A program made the position numbers and the translations under genes. The notes beneath the pieces were generated by a model. It ran no database searches and was not told where the DNA came from. It was given only the letters and a program-made list of their open reading frames with translations. From Pseudopithomyces maydicus (Eukaryota; Ascomycota; Dothideomycetes; Pleosporales; Didymosphaeriaceae): 64,000 nucleotides of DNA. The DNA lies in the NCBI GenBank assembly GCA_026873275.1, contig JANTUC010000007.1:372001-436000 (forward strand), given 5' to 3'. This document shows, piece by piece, positions 24,960 to 35,838 of this stretch (position 1 is its first letter; every line of letters starts with the position of its first letter).

Positions 24960-27370
24960 CTAAAACTCATCTTCGTTGGGACAGGCCGTAACATCGTGAC
25001 CCTCACTCTCGCACAGCGCACACCACTTGTCGGGATCAGCCGTCGACTCTCCCTTCGGCGGCACCAAGCTAGTGGACGAAGGATTGAACACGGGGGGAGG
25101 CAGAGGTGCAGACGGAGCGTTGCCAGACGACTTGCTCGGTGTGAGGGCCGCGGGACGTGCTTGGTCGGACGACATGGAGAGGTTTCGGAGGCCCTCGATG
25201 ACGGCGTCTTTGCCGTTGCGGGATCCGAGGGCTTTGGGGGCTTCGGCGCCGCCCATGACGGGGCAGTTGAGGATGTCGTGGCCGCCTTCTTCGCAGAAAC
25301 CGCACCAGACGTCGCCGCCGTCGGTGGTAGAATGGCCATCGGCAGACTCGGCCATGGGCTCAAACACTGGAGGGATCTCGTGGCGGGAGTTGTCTGTCCA
25401 GCTGAGTACTGTGCCTTTGGAATCCCGTCCGGATGATCGTTTGTCTTCTTTCACGGTGTACTCTGAGACGCCATTGCTAACGACGCTCTCACGCTGGACG
25501 TTGGCATTCATTTGTTCCCTGAGTTCTTCCCTCAACCGCTCGATTTCGCGCTCCAGCTCTTCTTCTCTAAAAGCCTTGCGCTCTACGAGCCCTCGGAGCT
25601 CTTCCTTCTCGCGCTCCACTTCCTCGACTCGTGCGTTCGCGCTGCGAAGTTCTTCGGGATCAACGGACGATCCTTGACGTGACAAAGGAGAACGAGCATG
25701 CTCTTCGTTTGCACCTGAGCTCAATGAATGAATGATGGCCTTCAGGCCTCGAATCTCGTCATCTCGTTGCTCTAGATCGCGTGCCGCAGGGCTTGTTGGA
25801 CCATCGATCACAGCGCCGGCACCCTTTATGGCAGCTGCCGCCTTCTCGCGTTCACGTTTCAGTTCTGAACGGCCGCGTTCGACTTCGCCGCGGAGGAACT
25901 CAACTTCTCCACGCGCCTCAGCCTCACCCCTCCGAGCATCCTCTAGACCTTCCTCGAGTTCTTGCACTAATTCTTCCAGCTGCTTCAACTGCATCGCCAC
26001 AGTCGCAACGTCTTCACCCCTGGATTGAAGTTCGCGAATCTCCTCTTGTAGATCTTCCACCTTCCGTTCATACACGCGTTCGGTCTCGGTACTAGCAAGC
26101 TCGAGAGCGTCTATGGTGCTACGGAAATCAGCCCGGTGGCTATCGAAATCCTGTGTCAACATTGTGATCTTTTCAGTCTTTTCGCGGAGCAAAGATTTGA
26201 GTTGTGCCACGTCCTGTGGTTCGTCGATGCTGTTCCTCGACCCGAAGCTCATGCCATCATCTGGTAGCATGCTCTGAATCTCTGCCAAGCTGGTCTCCAT
26301 TTCAGCCAAAGAAGTAGCCTGTTCTTTGAGTTGCCTATCGCGTTCTTCCAGCAGCTTTGTGAGGCGCTGTACTTCTTCGTCTGAGCGGCCTGCACCTGGA
26401 GCCCGGCTTTTGAAACTCTGGATCGAATCATTGCTGGCTCGGTTCCCTGTAGGTGTAGTCTCCAAGTCCTCGCTGATAGTATCATGCTGTCCCATATGCG
26501 AGCTGCTGCGCGAGTATGAGCGTGGTGGGCCTGGTGTCCTTGGCTGGCCTGGTGTTCGTGGCTTTTGGAAAGCTGCACTTCTCGGTCCAGGGCTATTAGT
26601 GAACCGCGGAGGCCCACTTCCGACGCTCTTGGAGAAGCCCGAGGGGGTAATAGAGCCATTTCGGCTGGGGGTCGGTGTGAGCGATGGCTGCTTGCGGTAC
26701 GGCGACTCGGGTCGTGGGAGCGAAGGTCTGGCGGGGGTTTGAACTGGGGGCTAGGGGCACGAACACCCGGGCCCAAGGACTTCGAGAAACTGGGTATTGG
26801 GGGCGCTTCGGGGGTGTATATCGGCCTCTCGCGGGTCGAGGCGCTGAACTTGCTGCCATACGAGGGGGTGGTGGGCGTCGGGGGCAGTTCGGCGCCGGCT
26901 GGCGATCGCTTCTTCGCTCGATGGACAGGTAGGAATATGCCAGAGCCCGAGACGGTGGTGTTGAAATAATGGGTTCTGCAGAGGCGTCAATACACCTGAG
27001 ATGCCTTCAGCGCTCTGGCAACATACCCATCGACGTCACCGTCGTTCTTCCCGCGAGATGCGAACTGCTTGCTGAGCTCGACCCCAGCAAACACCCCAGG
27101 CTTGCCGCGAACGCTGCCGATAAACTTTACCGTGCCCGTCATAGAACCAGGCACATCCACGAGGTCACCAACCTCGAGTTCGCGGCCGTCGGCTCCCATT
27201 TTGCTGGTAGGTGTGGCGGGCTTCCCCACAAGTGCATTCAGACTCGCTTTCCTGGCAACGGCGGCGGATTGCGCAAGTGAAAGGTTCGGAGAAGAAGCGA
27301 CGCTCGCGAGCGAATGGGTCGGACGCGGCGGCCCCAACCGTCGCGGAGTGCCGGGCGTTTGCAAGGCCAT
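24960..27370 (-). CDS. clipA: CLIP-170-type microtubule plus-end tracking protein (one frame break)
   Basis: Exon 1 is 27370-27027 and exon 2 is 26975-24960, with a 51-nt intron inside the CAP-Gly domain. Residues about 57-125 form the CAP-Gly fold (ELEVGDLVDVPGSMTGTVKF, GVFAGVEL, YFNTTVSGSGIFLPV). A Ser/Pro-rich linker follows, then a long coiled coil (EEVQRLTKLLEERDRQLKEQ and on), and two CCHC-type zinc knuckles at the C terminus, WCGFCEEGGHDILNCP and WCALCESEGHDVTACP. This is the Bik1/Tip1/CLIP-170 layout: the protein tracks growing microtubule ends and binds dynein and EB1 partners. In the linker the frame breaks: SPQFKP and ARPSLPRPESPYRK are in different frames and rejoin if the G5 run 26733-26737 (C5 in the coding strand) has one more base. 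Corrected length is about 786 residues. Confidence 0.92.
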
Positions 27371-28657
27371 ACTGGGGTGTAACCCGCTCTGGCCGTGTAA
27401 TGTTATTGTTGACTAGGTTCATGGGACACGGTTGTTTACGCCGCCACTTAAGCCCGCCCCACACCAATGAGCACATGGCTTCCATCCCAAACAGGAACCG
27501 TCCTACCCATCATCTTGCGCCATCGTTGGACAAACTTTTGCCTTGGTTGAACCGCAGCCCTTTGCAACCTCTGCCCAGCCTGATGACGCCGTGCTCGTAT
27601 TCTTGTTTACCAACATGAACTGTCAGCTGGTGCCGTGGGAGTGCCTTCCCGCCAGCAATCTCCGCTTTTGACATTCAACACCTAGCACACCTCTGTACGA
27701 TAAAGGATGACATCTCTGATCTCGTATGAAAAAAATCTTGTAGCGGCTCCGGTGGATGCAGGTGCAATCTTAGCTTCCATAGCGCAGGTGGGCCCGCGTT
27801 GAGTCGGACGGCCGCAAATTGTGGCTTCGTACTACGGCAACACTAGATTGTAGATAGTCGAAGATTGTTGCAAGGGGCTACCGAGCAATCTCCTCAGGGG
27901 ATCTTGCTGACACAGCCGTAGGGGTCACAAGAAAAGGGCAGGCATGTACCATAAGACAATAAATTTCGGGCAAGATCCTTGTCACGGGTTCTGGTAGTTG
28001 CCCAGGTGCAGGTGTCCGCGAATGGACTTTGTCAAGACTCAGCAGCATTAGCACTCTTTCGATGATAAAGGACTTGTCACACCAATGCCTTCGGCCCAGC
28101 TCGGGTGCTAGAGAGGTTGCTTTTTCAAACAGGCGAACCAGATATGCTAAAAACCTGATCTCGGGTGTTCTGAGAAAGAAGGAGAGGGTATGTAAGCGCA
28201 TCCTCGCTTGCATATCCACATTATTTCGAATACCTTGTCTGTATCAGTTGCTATGAATCTCGTCGAATTATTAGGTCTCAGTGCAGGTGAAGCATCATTC
28301 ACTCTACGCTTCTCAGAAATCGATGACTAGGGCAGCGAGTTCTGCAACGAGCACACCAGGCCAGCAGTGACGATTTTTTTTTTCAATTATTCTTGAATCA
28401 AGGCTAGCAGGAATCTGCTTAGAAATACATTTTCTTCCTGCGCAACAGATTCAGTCGTGCTCGTATATTGTCTTCCCTTCAAGTGTTGTATGCCCTCCCA
28501 ACTCGGCAAGTGTGCCAGCCGCGATGACCCCTCGGCGCCGTTCCGCCATTGCCTCGGTTCGGAGGCCTGCTAACGATTCCCGCTCATACCTACAAAACAT
28601 GAGAACCATGCCTCATTCTCCGCATCCATACCCCAGAATCCCCGCAATATTCACAAA
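27371..28657. other. Divergent intergenic region, no supported gene
   Basis: About 1.29 kb. A 113-codon minus-strand frame (27878-28219) has no similarity and no conserved motif, so it is not called. The region should contain the promoters of the CLIP-170 gene and the APH kinase. Confidence 0.4.
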
Positions 28658-29860
28658 ATGGCCGGCGCAGTCAGACAGCCCATAGATGTCGCCTCGCTCG
28701 AGCGCTACATCTCGTCCAATGTACCCGAAATCGTGACTCCAATTGATGTGAAGCAGTTTGGATATGGCCAGAGCAACCCTACGTACCAGTTAACAGACAA
28801 GAATGGAAAGAAGTATGTCATGCGGAAGAAGCCGCCGGGCAAGCTGCTGTCCAAGGTATGCACGCCAGGACTATTGGAAAGTGAGGATACTGATCAGAAT
28901 AGACGGCGCATAAAGTCGACCGTGAGTACCGTATCATCCATGCTTTAGAAAAGACGGATGTTCCTGTACCGAAAGCATATGCTTTGTGTCAGGACGAAAA
29001 CGTTATCGGGTCTGATTTCTACATCATGGAGTTCTTGGATGGACGCATCTTTGAGGATCCTACTATACCTGAAGTTACACCAGAGGAACGGACAAAGATG
29101 TGGGTCGCACTGTCTGACAACATACCGACACGTACTAAACTTTACTAGGTGGCACTCTGCCATTACAACGCTGGCCAAGTTCCATCGCGTTGTCCCCAAG
29201 GACGTCGGCCTGGCGACCTACGGCAAGCCCTCTGGATTCTACAACCGCCAAATCTCCACCTTCAATACCATCACAAAGTCACAAGCTGAAACCAGAGATA
29301 AGGAGACAGGAAAACCAGTCGGTAAAATCCCACATCAAGATGACATGGTAGCTTTCTTCAGCGACCCCAGGACGCAACCAAAAGACAGAAGTAGCTTTGT
29401 GCATGGCGACTACAAGATCGACAACGTAGTGTTTCACAAGACTGAGCCGAGAGTCATTGGAATCCTCGACTGGGAAATGTCGACGATAGGCCACCCTTTG
29501 AGTGACCTGAACAACGTACTTGCGCCGTATGTGTGGGCAGGGAAGAAAAGCACACTGGGATCCCGCGCAAATGATGCTTTCCTACCGGGTAACACACCAG
29601 GCCTACCCACGGTAGACCAACTCCTTGCGTGGTATTCTGAAGTCGCTGGTTGGGACCCAAGGCCTGACATGACATGGGGAGACGCATTTTCGACATACAG
29701 ATCGTCGATGATCATGCAGGGTATCGCGGCGCGGTATGCGCTGCGTCAAGCGAGTAGTGCACAGGCTCACGAGTATGCATTGCTAACGGAGCCATTTGGT
29801 GAAGCGGCATGGGAATTGGTGCAGGAATATAAGAGATCACACGAGAAAGCCAAATTGTAA
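28658..29860 (+). CDS. APH-family phosphotransferase (ACAD10/11-type kinase domain)
   Basis: Three exons: 28658-28855, 28903-29099 and 29149-29860, giving 368 residues. The N lobe reads QFGYGQSNPTYQLTDKNGKK with KYVMRKKPPGKLLSK (Lys for ATP), then VDREYRIIHALEKTDVPVPK and SDFYIMEFLDGRIF. The catalytic loop is SSFVHGDYKIDNVVF and the metal-binding motif is GILDWEMSTIGHPLSDL. This is the aminoglycoside-phosphotransferase-like fold found at the N terminus of mammalian ACAD10/11, where it phosphorylates 4-hydroxy fatty acyl groups. In fungi it often occurs as a stand-alone protein like this one. The substrate is inferred at best. No targeting peptide is obvious. Confidence 0.92.
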
Positions 29861-30142
29861 CGTAGCTCATGTAGTTTAATCTTCACCCACAGTTCTGTGC
29901 TACCGACCATCCTCAGACTGGTATTCATAATGTAACTTGCAAATGGTATCATGTTCATGCGCCCTATAGCTTGCCTGCGTCAACACATGAACCAATTCCT
30001 TATGGGCTTGACGTGGAAAGTGACCGGGTACATACCCATTAGCTTTTCCCTAAACGCCTATCAAGCAGCCCATCATTTCTGGAATTTTCCCGTTGCGCAG
30101 TCCATACTATCGTTGCGACGCTCCTCTGTGGCACTCGTCCAT

Positions 30143-30506
30143 TTAGTGCCTGCCTCCTCCACCCCTGTGGTCGTCGGTGTTGATACGGTCGAGCGCCTGG
30201 AGCTGTCAGTAAACTTGGTTCATCGGCAAAGGCCTGCGGGAACTAACCTCGATCAGAACCACAGAGTTGCCTCGAATGACAACCATGCCAATTCGCTCCT
30301 TGGTACCGTCCTTTTTCTCCTCAACGGCCTCATCCAGTACAACGTTTAGGTAAACATCGTATCCTCGTAGAGTACCCTGCACTTTGCGGCTGCCGTTCAG
30401 CGACACGAGAATGCGCTTCTCGAGATACTGAAGTGAATTAGCATGCAGGTAGTGTGGCTGGCATGCTAGAGGCTACCTTCTTGAGCTCTGGCTGTGCTTG
30501 AGGCAT
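30143..30506 (-). CDS. smx2: Small nuclear ribonucleoprotein G (SmG)
   Basis: Three exons: 30506-30477, 30427-30248 and 30202-30143, giving 89 residues. The Sm1 motif is KYLEKRILVSLNGSRKVQGTLRGYDVYLNVVLDEAVEE and the Sm2 motif is IGMVVIRGNSVVLIEALD-like, here VLIELQALDRI. The tail TDDHRGGGGRH is Gly-rich. SmG is one of seven Sm proteins forming the ring on U1, U2, U4 and U5 snRNAs. The first exon is only 30 nt. The gene is head-to-head with Ntr2, another splicing factor, across 268 bp. Confidence 0.96.
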
Positions 30507-30774
30507 CTTGGAGGGAAGCGGTGAGGTGTAGGGTGGGAGCGGTTGCGGTGTCGCTTGTGAGGGGGTATGCTATATATAGCAGTATGAATTAAGGCTGTAT
30601 GAGGGTTTGGACGTGTATCGTGTTCGGTGTGTGATGTGGTGAAGTGGTCGCGAAGATCGAAAAGCTATCCCGCAATTCGAGGTCTTGGCGCGTCACGCTA
30701 GGCAGGCATAAAGTCACGGTCTTCCTGTATCTTCTCACTCTAACCTCACCTTAACTCCACAACACACTGCAACG
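30507..30774. promoter_or_regulatory. Shared divergent promoter of SmG and Ntr2
   Basis: 268 bp between two start codons. A TATA-like CTATATATAG palindrome at about 30570-30579 lies some 65 bp upstream of the SmG ATG. Confidence 0.6.
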
Positions 30775-32214
30775 ATGAAGCGATCCGGCTCCGGGCGCGT
30801 AGCGCGCAAGATTGGTGCCTACGATGACAGTTCGGCGGACAGCGCCAACAGCTCGCAGAATGAATCGCAAGATCGCCCAGGTATTTTATGCGCTTCATTA
30901 TCGCAAGCTTCTGATTCTGACCTCTATAGGTGAGCCGTGCTAACTCACGGGATAGAAACTGTAGTACGACGACCGACACTCGGCAAAAATAAAAAGCGCT
31001 CATCCTTGCGCATGTCCTTTGGACCTGCCGATTCGGATGGGAACGATGGCGACGAGTCGAGCGACGCTGCAGTCGTCACACCGAAGAAATCCAACCTTAG
31101 TCGCATAGCGTTAGAGAAAAGCGCACAACTCAGAGCACGATCTCCACTTGTGCAGGAAGCCTCCCGGCCCAGCACGGACGAGGATCGACCAAGCTATAGC
31201 AAAGACTACCTGGCCGAACTGCGCAAGTCCACACCTTCAAAGCCCAAAGACCTCAAGCCGTCAGCCGAGGAGGAGGAAGAACAAAGGGCGTTGGACATCG
31301 CATCCAAGTTCGGAACGGGCGTCCCCATATCTCTCAATCCTGAAACATCTGCGATTCCTACACAAGCGGAGATTCTAGAAAAGAAGGCCAGACGGAGACG
31401 ATTAGCGCACGAGAACAACGCATATGACGAAGACGAGGACAAGCCATGGGCTTCGGATGAAGAGGATGAATTCCGCTCACACAAAAACGAGATATCTATG
31501 CGACCAAAAAACAAATGGGGTGAAACTCGTCTTGTTCACGATGACGAAGATATCGCAGAAGGCTTTGACGATTATGTTGAAGATGGGAAAATAGCTATGG
31601 GACGGAAAGCCGAGCGCGAGGCACAGCGAAGACGGCGAGCTGAAATGGCTGAGCTGATCAACGACGCTGAAGGAGGTTCAGCAGACGACTCAGATGATTC
31701 AGAGGAAGAGCGCAACGCCGAGTTCGCCGCTGCGCAGGCTCGCTCGGGCAGATACGGACACAGAGGTGGAGACGAGGAGGACGGCGCCCGCACACCGCCG
31801 CGCATCACTCCTTTGCCAGATCTCGGAGACATACTCGCGAGTCTGCAATCGGACGTGGACATGAAGCAGCAAAGGCAAGCGCTCATCCGACAGAAGCTAG
31901 AAGAGCTCAAGGAAGAAAAGATTCGTGTCGCAGAACGCAAGCAATACCTCCAACAGCAGTTGCAAGAGACCGCCGAGAAGTTCGAGAGACTGCGTCAGGA
32001 AGAGGGCTTGCCCGCCTTGCCCGCAAATGCCACGGCTGGCAACAAATTGATCACAGAGAGGGTCTGGATAGTCTGGGAACCACGCCCATGGATACAAGCG
32101 CTTCGGATGGAGAGTAGAATAGCTCATCATGATACCACAAATCTGCTTTATCATACACATACTATCACACCCGTGGTATCTCCAGACGCTGCCACAACTC
32201 CTTGTCCCATGTAA
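30775..32214 (+). CDS. Ntr2-like (nineteen complex-related protein 2) splicing factor
   Basis: Exon 1 is 30775-30880 (MKRSGSGRVARKIGAYDDSS...). A 75-nt intron with a GCTAAC branch site ends at 30955, and exon 2 follows. The protein is highly charged. It carries the fungal Ntr2 block SYSKDYLAELRKSTPSKPKD, the conserved IPTQAEILEKKARRRRLAHE, acidic tracts and a C-terminal helical region DILASLQSDVDMKQQRQALIRQKLEELKEEKIRV. Ntr2 works with Ntr1 and Prp43 in disassembling the spliceosome; assignment is from these blocks only. The literal frame ends at 32214 with an unlikely W/H/T-rich tail that runs into probable 3' UTR. Adding one base to the G3 run 32060-32062 gives GLDSLGTTPMDTSASDGE and a stop at 32115-32117, which is more plausible. 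Confidence 0.82.
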
Positions 32215-32277
32215 ACTCCAATGTAAATGCATGCATGCTCTTTTCTCCTCTCCTCTTTCTTTTGTTCCTCCAACCCT

Positions 32278-32577
32278 TTATTTGTTCGCATCCAGCTCCG
32301 CCCACACCTTCTTGATATGGTCCCTCTTCTCCTTTGCCTCCTCCCGGTTCAACCTCGTGCGTTCCAACCGCTGCGCACGAAGACACATGTTGACCCTGTA
32401 CTTTGCATCCGTGCAGCCGCCGAACACCTTGTGCATGAAGCCCCGGGCATGGCACTCGTCGAGGGCAGCAATCACCTCGGCGCAGTCTACGAACGCATGT
32501 TAGTGTGAGTCGCGAATGCGGAGGCGCAACGCAGACGTACTCTTTTGGTTTTCTTCCGTGTGCAAGTGGGGATGCAT
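32278..32577 (-). CDS. cmc2: COX assembly mitochondrial protein Cmc2
   Basis: Two exons: 32577-32541 and 32486-32278, encoding 81 residues. The start MHPHLHTEENQK is typical of Cmc2. A twin CX9C motif is exact: C-AEVIAALDE-C and C-TDAKYRVNM-C, in the fold HARGFMHKVFGGC. The basic, helical tail is RLERTRLNREEAKEKRDHIK. Cmc2 is imported into the mitochondrial intermembrane space by the Mia40 relay and is needed for cytochrome c oxidase biogenesis. It converges with the Ntr2 gene and is head-to-head with prefoldin subunit 2 across 270 bp. Confidence 0.95.
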
Positions 32578-32847
32578 TGTGTCGATGTAGTTATCTAGCT
32601 GCGGGGCCAAGAAAGAAGAGAAATTGGTCGTGTGTAGGAGGGTACGGCTCAAGAGGTCTTTCCGGTGGCGTGAAGCGCGACGATCGTCTTAGATGGAAGA
32701 TGCTCGGGAAGTCACAAGATTTCGTGAACAGGGTCCGTGCGTTGCGGCGAGCACCACCTTTTATCAGGTTCCCCGCGTTGGACGACGACGTTTCGACACG
32801 AGCGGCTTTGTTACTTCGGTCACGCTTGGGAGACCGGATTTGCAACA
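32578..32847. promoter_or_regulatory. Shared divergent promoter of Cmc2 and prefoldin 2
   Basis: 270 bp between the two ATGs; no TATA box is obvious. Confidence 0.5.
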
Positions 32848-33569
32848 ATGGCATCGCAGGCTGCGCTCAAGAAGCAGCAAGGTGAGTACTTTTTTTCAGA
32901 TTTGTGTCTATAAATTGTGATGGGGATTGACGGGACTACCTAGATCTGCAACAATCGTATCAAAACTACAAGAACACGCTCCAGACGATTGCGTCCAAGA
33001 TTGGAGATATCGAGCAAGAGACTGAAGAGCACAAGTACGTTCGGATCCTGGAATCTTACCGTTATTGGCGTTTGCCCCTGCATTATGCTTCGCTTTTCTT
33101 GCGGTCATCTTTGCAGCAGGCAGGTTCATGCTATGCACCCACGCACCCGCCTCTTCCTCACCGCCCCGTCGATCCCTTATGAACCTGCATGCTAATCCAG
33201 TGCAGACTAGTGCTTGAAACACTAGAGCCGCTACCAGGCGACCGGAAATGCTTCCGCATGATCAACGGCGTCTTGACTGAGCGGACAGTGAAGGAAGTGG
33301 TGCCCATCCTGAAGACAAATTCAGATGGGTTAAAGAAGGCGCTCGAGGAGCTGGTCAAGCAGTACAAGAGCAAGCAAGATGAGATGGAAAAGTGGAAGGT
33401 AAGATTGTCCTCCTGCTTGTCCGGTCAAGGGACGGACCACTGTGCGCTGAAGCTGGATGCTCCGACGACCTGGGTGCATCTCAGCTCAGCGTGGACGCTG
33501 GATAGCTATGCTGACTGTGTCACCTAACAGAAGAAGAATAACGTCCAAGTCGTCCAGCAGCCCCAGTAG
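32848..33569 (+). CDS. gim4: Prefoldin subunit 2 (Gim4)
   Basis: Four exons: 32848-32881, 32944-33034, 33206-33398 and 33531-33569, giving 118 residues. The protein reads MASQAALKKQQDLQQSYQNY, then IASKIGDIEQETEEHKLVLE, then the beta hairpin RKCFRMINGVLTERTVKEVV and the second helix NSDGLKKALEELVKQYKSKQ. This is the beta-class prefoldin coiled-coil/hairpin fold. Prefoldin is the hexameric cytosolic chaperone that hands unfolded actin and tubulin to the CCT chaperonin. The two later introns (171 and 132 nt) are longer than most in the window. The last exon is only 39 nt. Confidence 0.95.
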
Positions 33570-35838
33570 TGGGAGCAGTGAAACAGGTTTGAGGGCACGG
33601 GCGCATCACCTACTGCATGCTACGTGTGTGGCTACGCCGATGAACACACAGAGTTGAGCACGAGGCACAGAAGTTTTGTTAGTGAATGCAATGAGAGCGT
33701 AGCTGGAGGACCTCACGACGTCAGGGCGAGGGTTCAGATCCCCACCGGCGACCCCCACGAAGAAGGCATTGTCCAGCACATGGTACGATCAAGGGCACTT
33801 TGCACAGCCCGACCTTCGGCCCGGTTGATGTGCGTTGGCTAAGCAATAAACTATGAAATTCTGCCTGCTCGATCTGGGTCCGATGCTGCAGCGTCAGCCG
33901 CGTGGTGCACAGCATATCTAGGCCGTAGAATACAGCATATAGCAGTTGGACCAATCAACGATAGTCAGCCCCATTCAAGCGTAGAGAGTCTAGGTGAACG
34001 GTTTTCCTCTGACCAGCAGCGTAGTCGTTAACTAACGGTTCTTGCGCGTTTCCCTCCTTCTGGAATCGCAAGGCTGAAACGGCACAGCTCGGTCATGGCG
34101 GCTGCATGATGTGCTGGCCTTCAGGCTAGGCATATGGACGGACGTGTATACATGGACGGTTGACCCGTCTGCATGGGTGGCCCATCTATAGGGTACCGTG
34201 GTATTAAGCTCTGCAGTGTTGGGCATCAGATGGGAGAGTCGGTGAGTGGCCGGCGCCCACCAAGATGCCGCCATGCCGGATGCGAGGTGTATATGCAATC
34301 TGACGATGGCAAAGTGGTTGAGAAGACACATCCTAGGCAGCTGCTTTTTTCAGTACGACCACGTAGTTGCAGGCCGGGGTGCAGACTCCACGTCGGCCAA
34401 CGCAGCGTTCGCGACCGAGGCTGCAGTGACAACGAACCATGATCTACATGCGCGGTGGGGGGCCCGCGTCATCTTGCTGCGAGCGAACATGTCTAGAGCG
34501 ACAGACTCAGGTACTCGGAGACAAGCTGCTTGGGTGTGGAACTGTTCTGCTGTGCTTCATGTAGTGATGTAGACTGTTTAATGGGGGCAAGCGACCCAGT
34601 AGGAGAAAAAGCAAGCGGGCTGCTAAAGCTGGTAGGGCAGTCGAATGAGAGCTGACACGACGCATCACCCGCATATGCAGGATCGACAGGCGCCCCTCCT
34701 GGACGGCATGGCACGCGATGATGTGGTGTGGATTGATGGCTGAGACGGATGGGGGTGAGATGGCAAAAGGAAGCACGGCGACAGCATGGCAGTTGGTTCG
34801 GCAAGCGCAGGTGCAGACGTTGAAGTGGCCCGTTGAAGTGACCCGAGACTCGGTGGTCTTGGGCGGGCGGAATCAGGTCCTCGTCGTCGGGCGAGGCTGT
34901 CGCCGTCTGAGGGGAAAGCGAGGTCGAGCCGGCCCGGGGGGCTGAGGGAGGCTCCGGGCGCTCAGTGGGAAATGCGGCCATATGAGTGGAGCCCTCGCGC
35001 ACCGTTTCTGGGCGGTTCTCCCCCTTCGATTCGCTCCTCGCCCGCCTTCGCACCGCCTGGCCACCTCCGACTGGCTGCGCTGCTACACGTCGCTCACGCG
35101 TCCAAGCTTCAGGCACCCCGGTGAGTCTCCGCGTCGAGCGGGCTCTAGCGTGTCTCCGCGCATCTGTTGACGGATGCGCTCTAGACGACGACGACGACAA
35201 CGCCTGCTCGATCCGACCCTTCCCAGGCTGTGTGTAGCCACCGCTCACGCTCTGCAGACCGCCAGCACGCACCCTTGTGCGGCCTTTTCTGCGACCAGCC
35301 AGCCCGCCGCGCGCATCACCCTCGGCCGCGCCATCCCAGTGTTCCCCCGCGGCGCATCCTCGACGTCGCACACGGTGGACTGTGACATCTGCCACGGTGA
35401 GCCCGCCCAGCGCCCGCCCGCGCCGTCTGCTGGAGAGTGCGCCGCCGCCCGCCCGTCTGCCCGTCTGCCTGTCTGTCCAGGCAGACAGACGTGCTGTGTG
35501 TCCGCAGACGTCGAGTCCCCTGGGATGCAGGCGGGTCGACGTCGGACGGCCCAAAGCAGACGGCACGCGGCGACGTGCACCTTCCACAGCACCCGTCGTC
35601 CCCCCTTGCGCCTGCCCTGCCCTACCCTTCGCACCTCCCAATCCCTCGCCCCGCGCCTTCCTCGGCCGCATGACGCTAACACATCCTGGCCAGACGCCTG
35701 GTCGCACAGTTCGATCGCCTCCGCCCGCAGCATCCACTGTGCAGCGCTGCATCCTCCCGGTGACGTGGACGCCAGCGAATAGCCAACGCACACAGGCTCC
35801 CGCGAGACGTGCCAGGGCCTGCAACAGGCCGAATAAAC
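33570..35838. other. Long GC-rich gene-free stretch upstream of hapC
   Basis: About 2.27 kb. 34.8-35.8 kb is very GC-rich and stays open by chance in several frames on both strands, including 480 codons on the minus strand. The predicted peptides are Arg/Ala/Gly/Pro-rich without domain similarity. I read it as promoter and long leader of hapC. A tRNA-like T-arm at about 33724-33760 was examined and rejected. Confidence 0.45.

Noticed and set aside
27878..28219. 113-codon open frame on the minus strand
   Set aside because: No similarity, no splice context and isolated in an intergenic region; cannot be told from chance.
33724..33760. tRNA-like T-arm (GGGTTCAGATCCCC followed by CCGGCGACC)
   Set aside because: The position expected to be the conserved A58 is G, the T-stem has only three clean pairs, and no matching 5' acceptor, D-arm or anticodon arm could be folded upstream.
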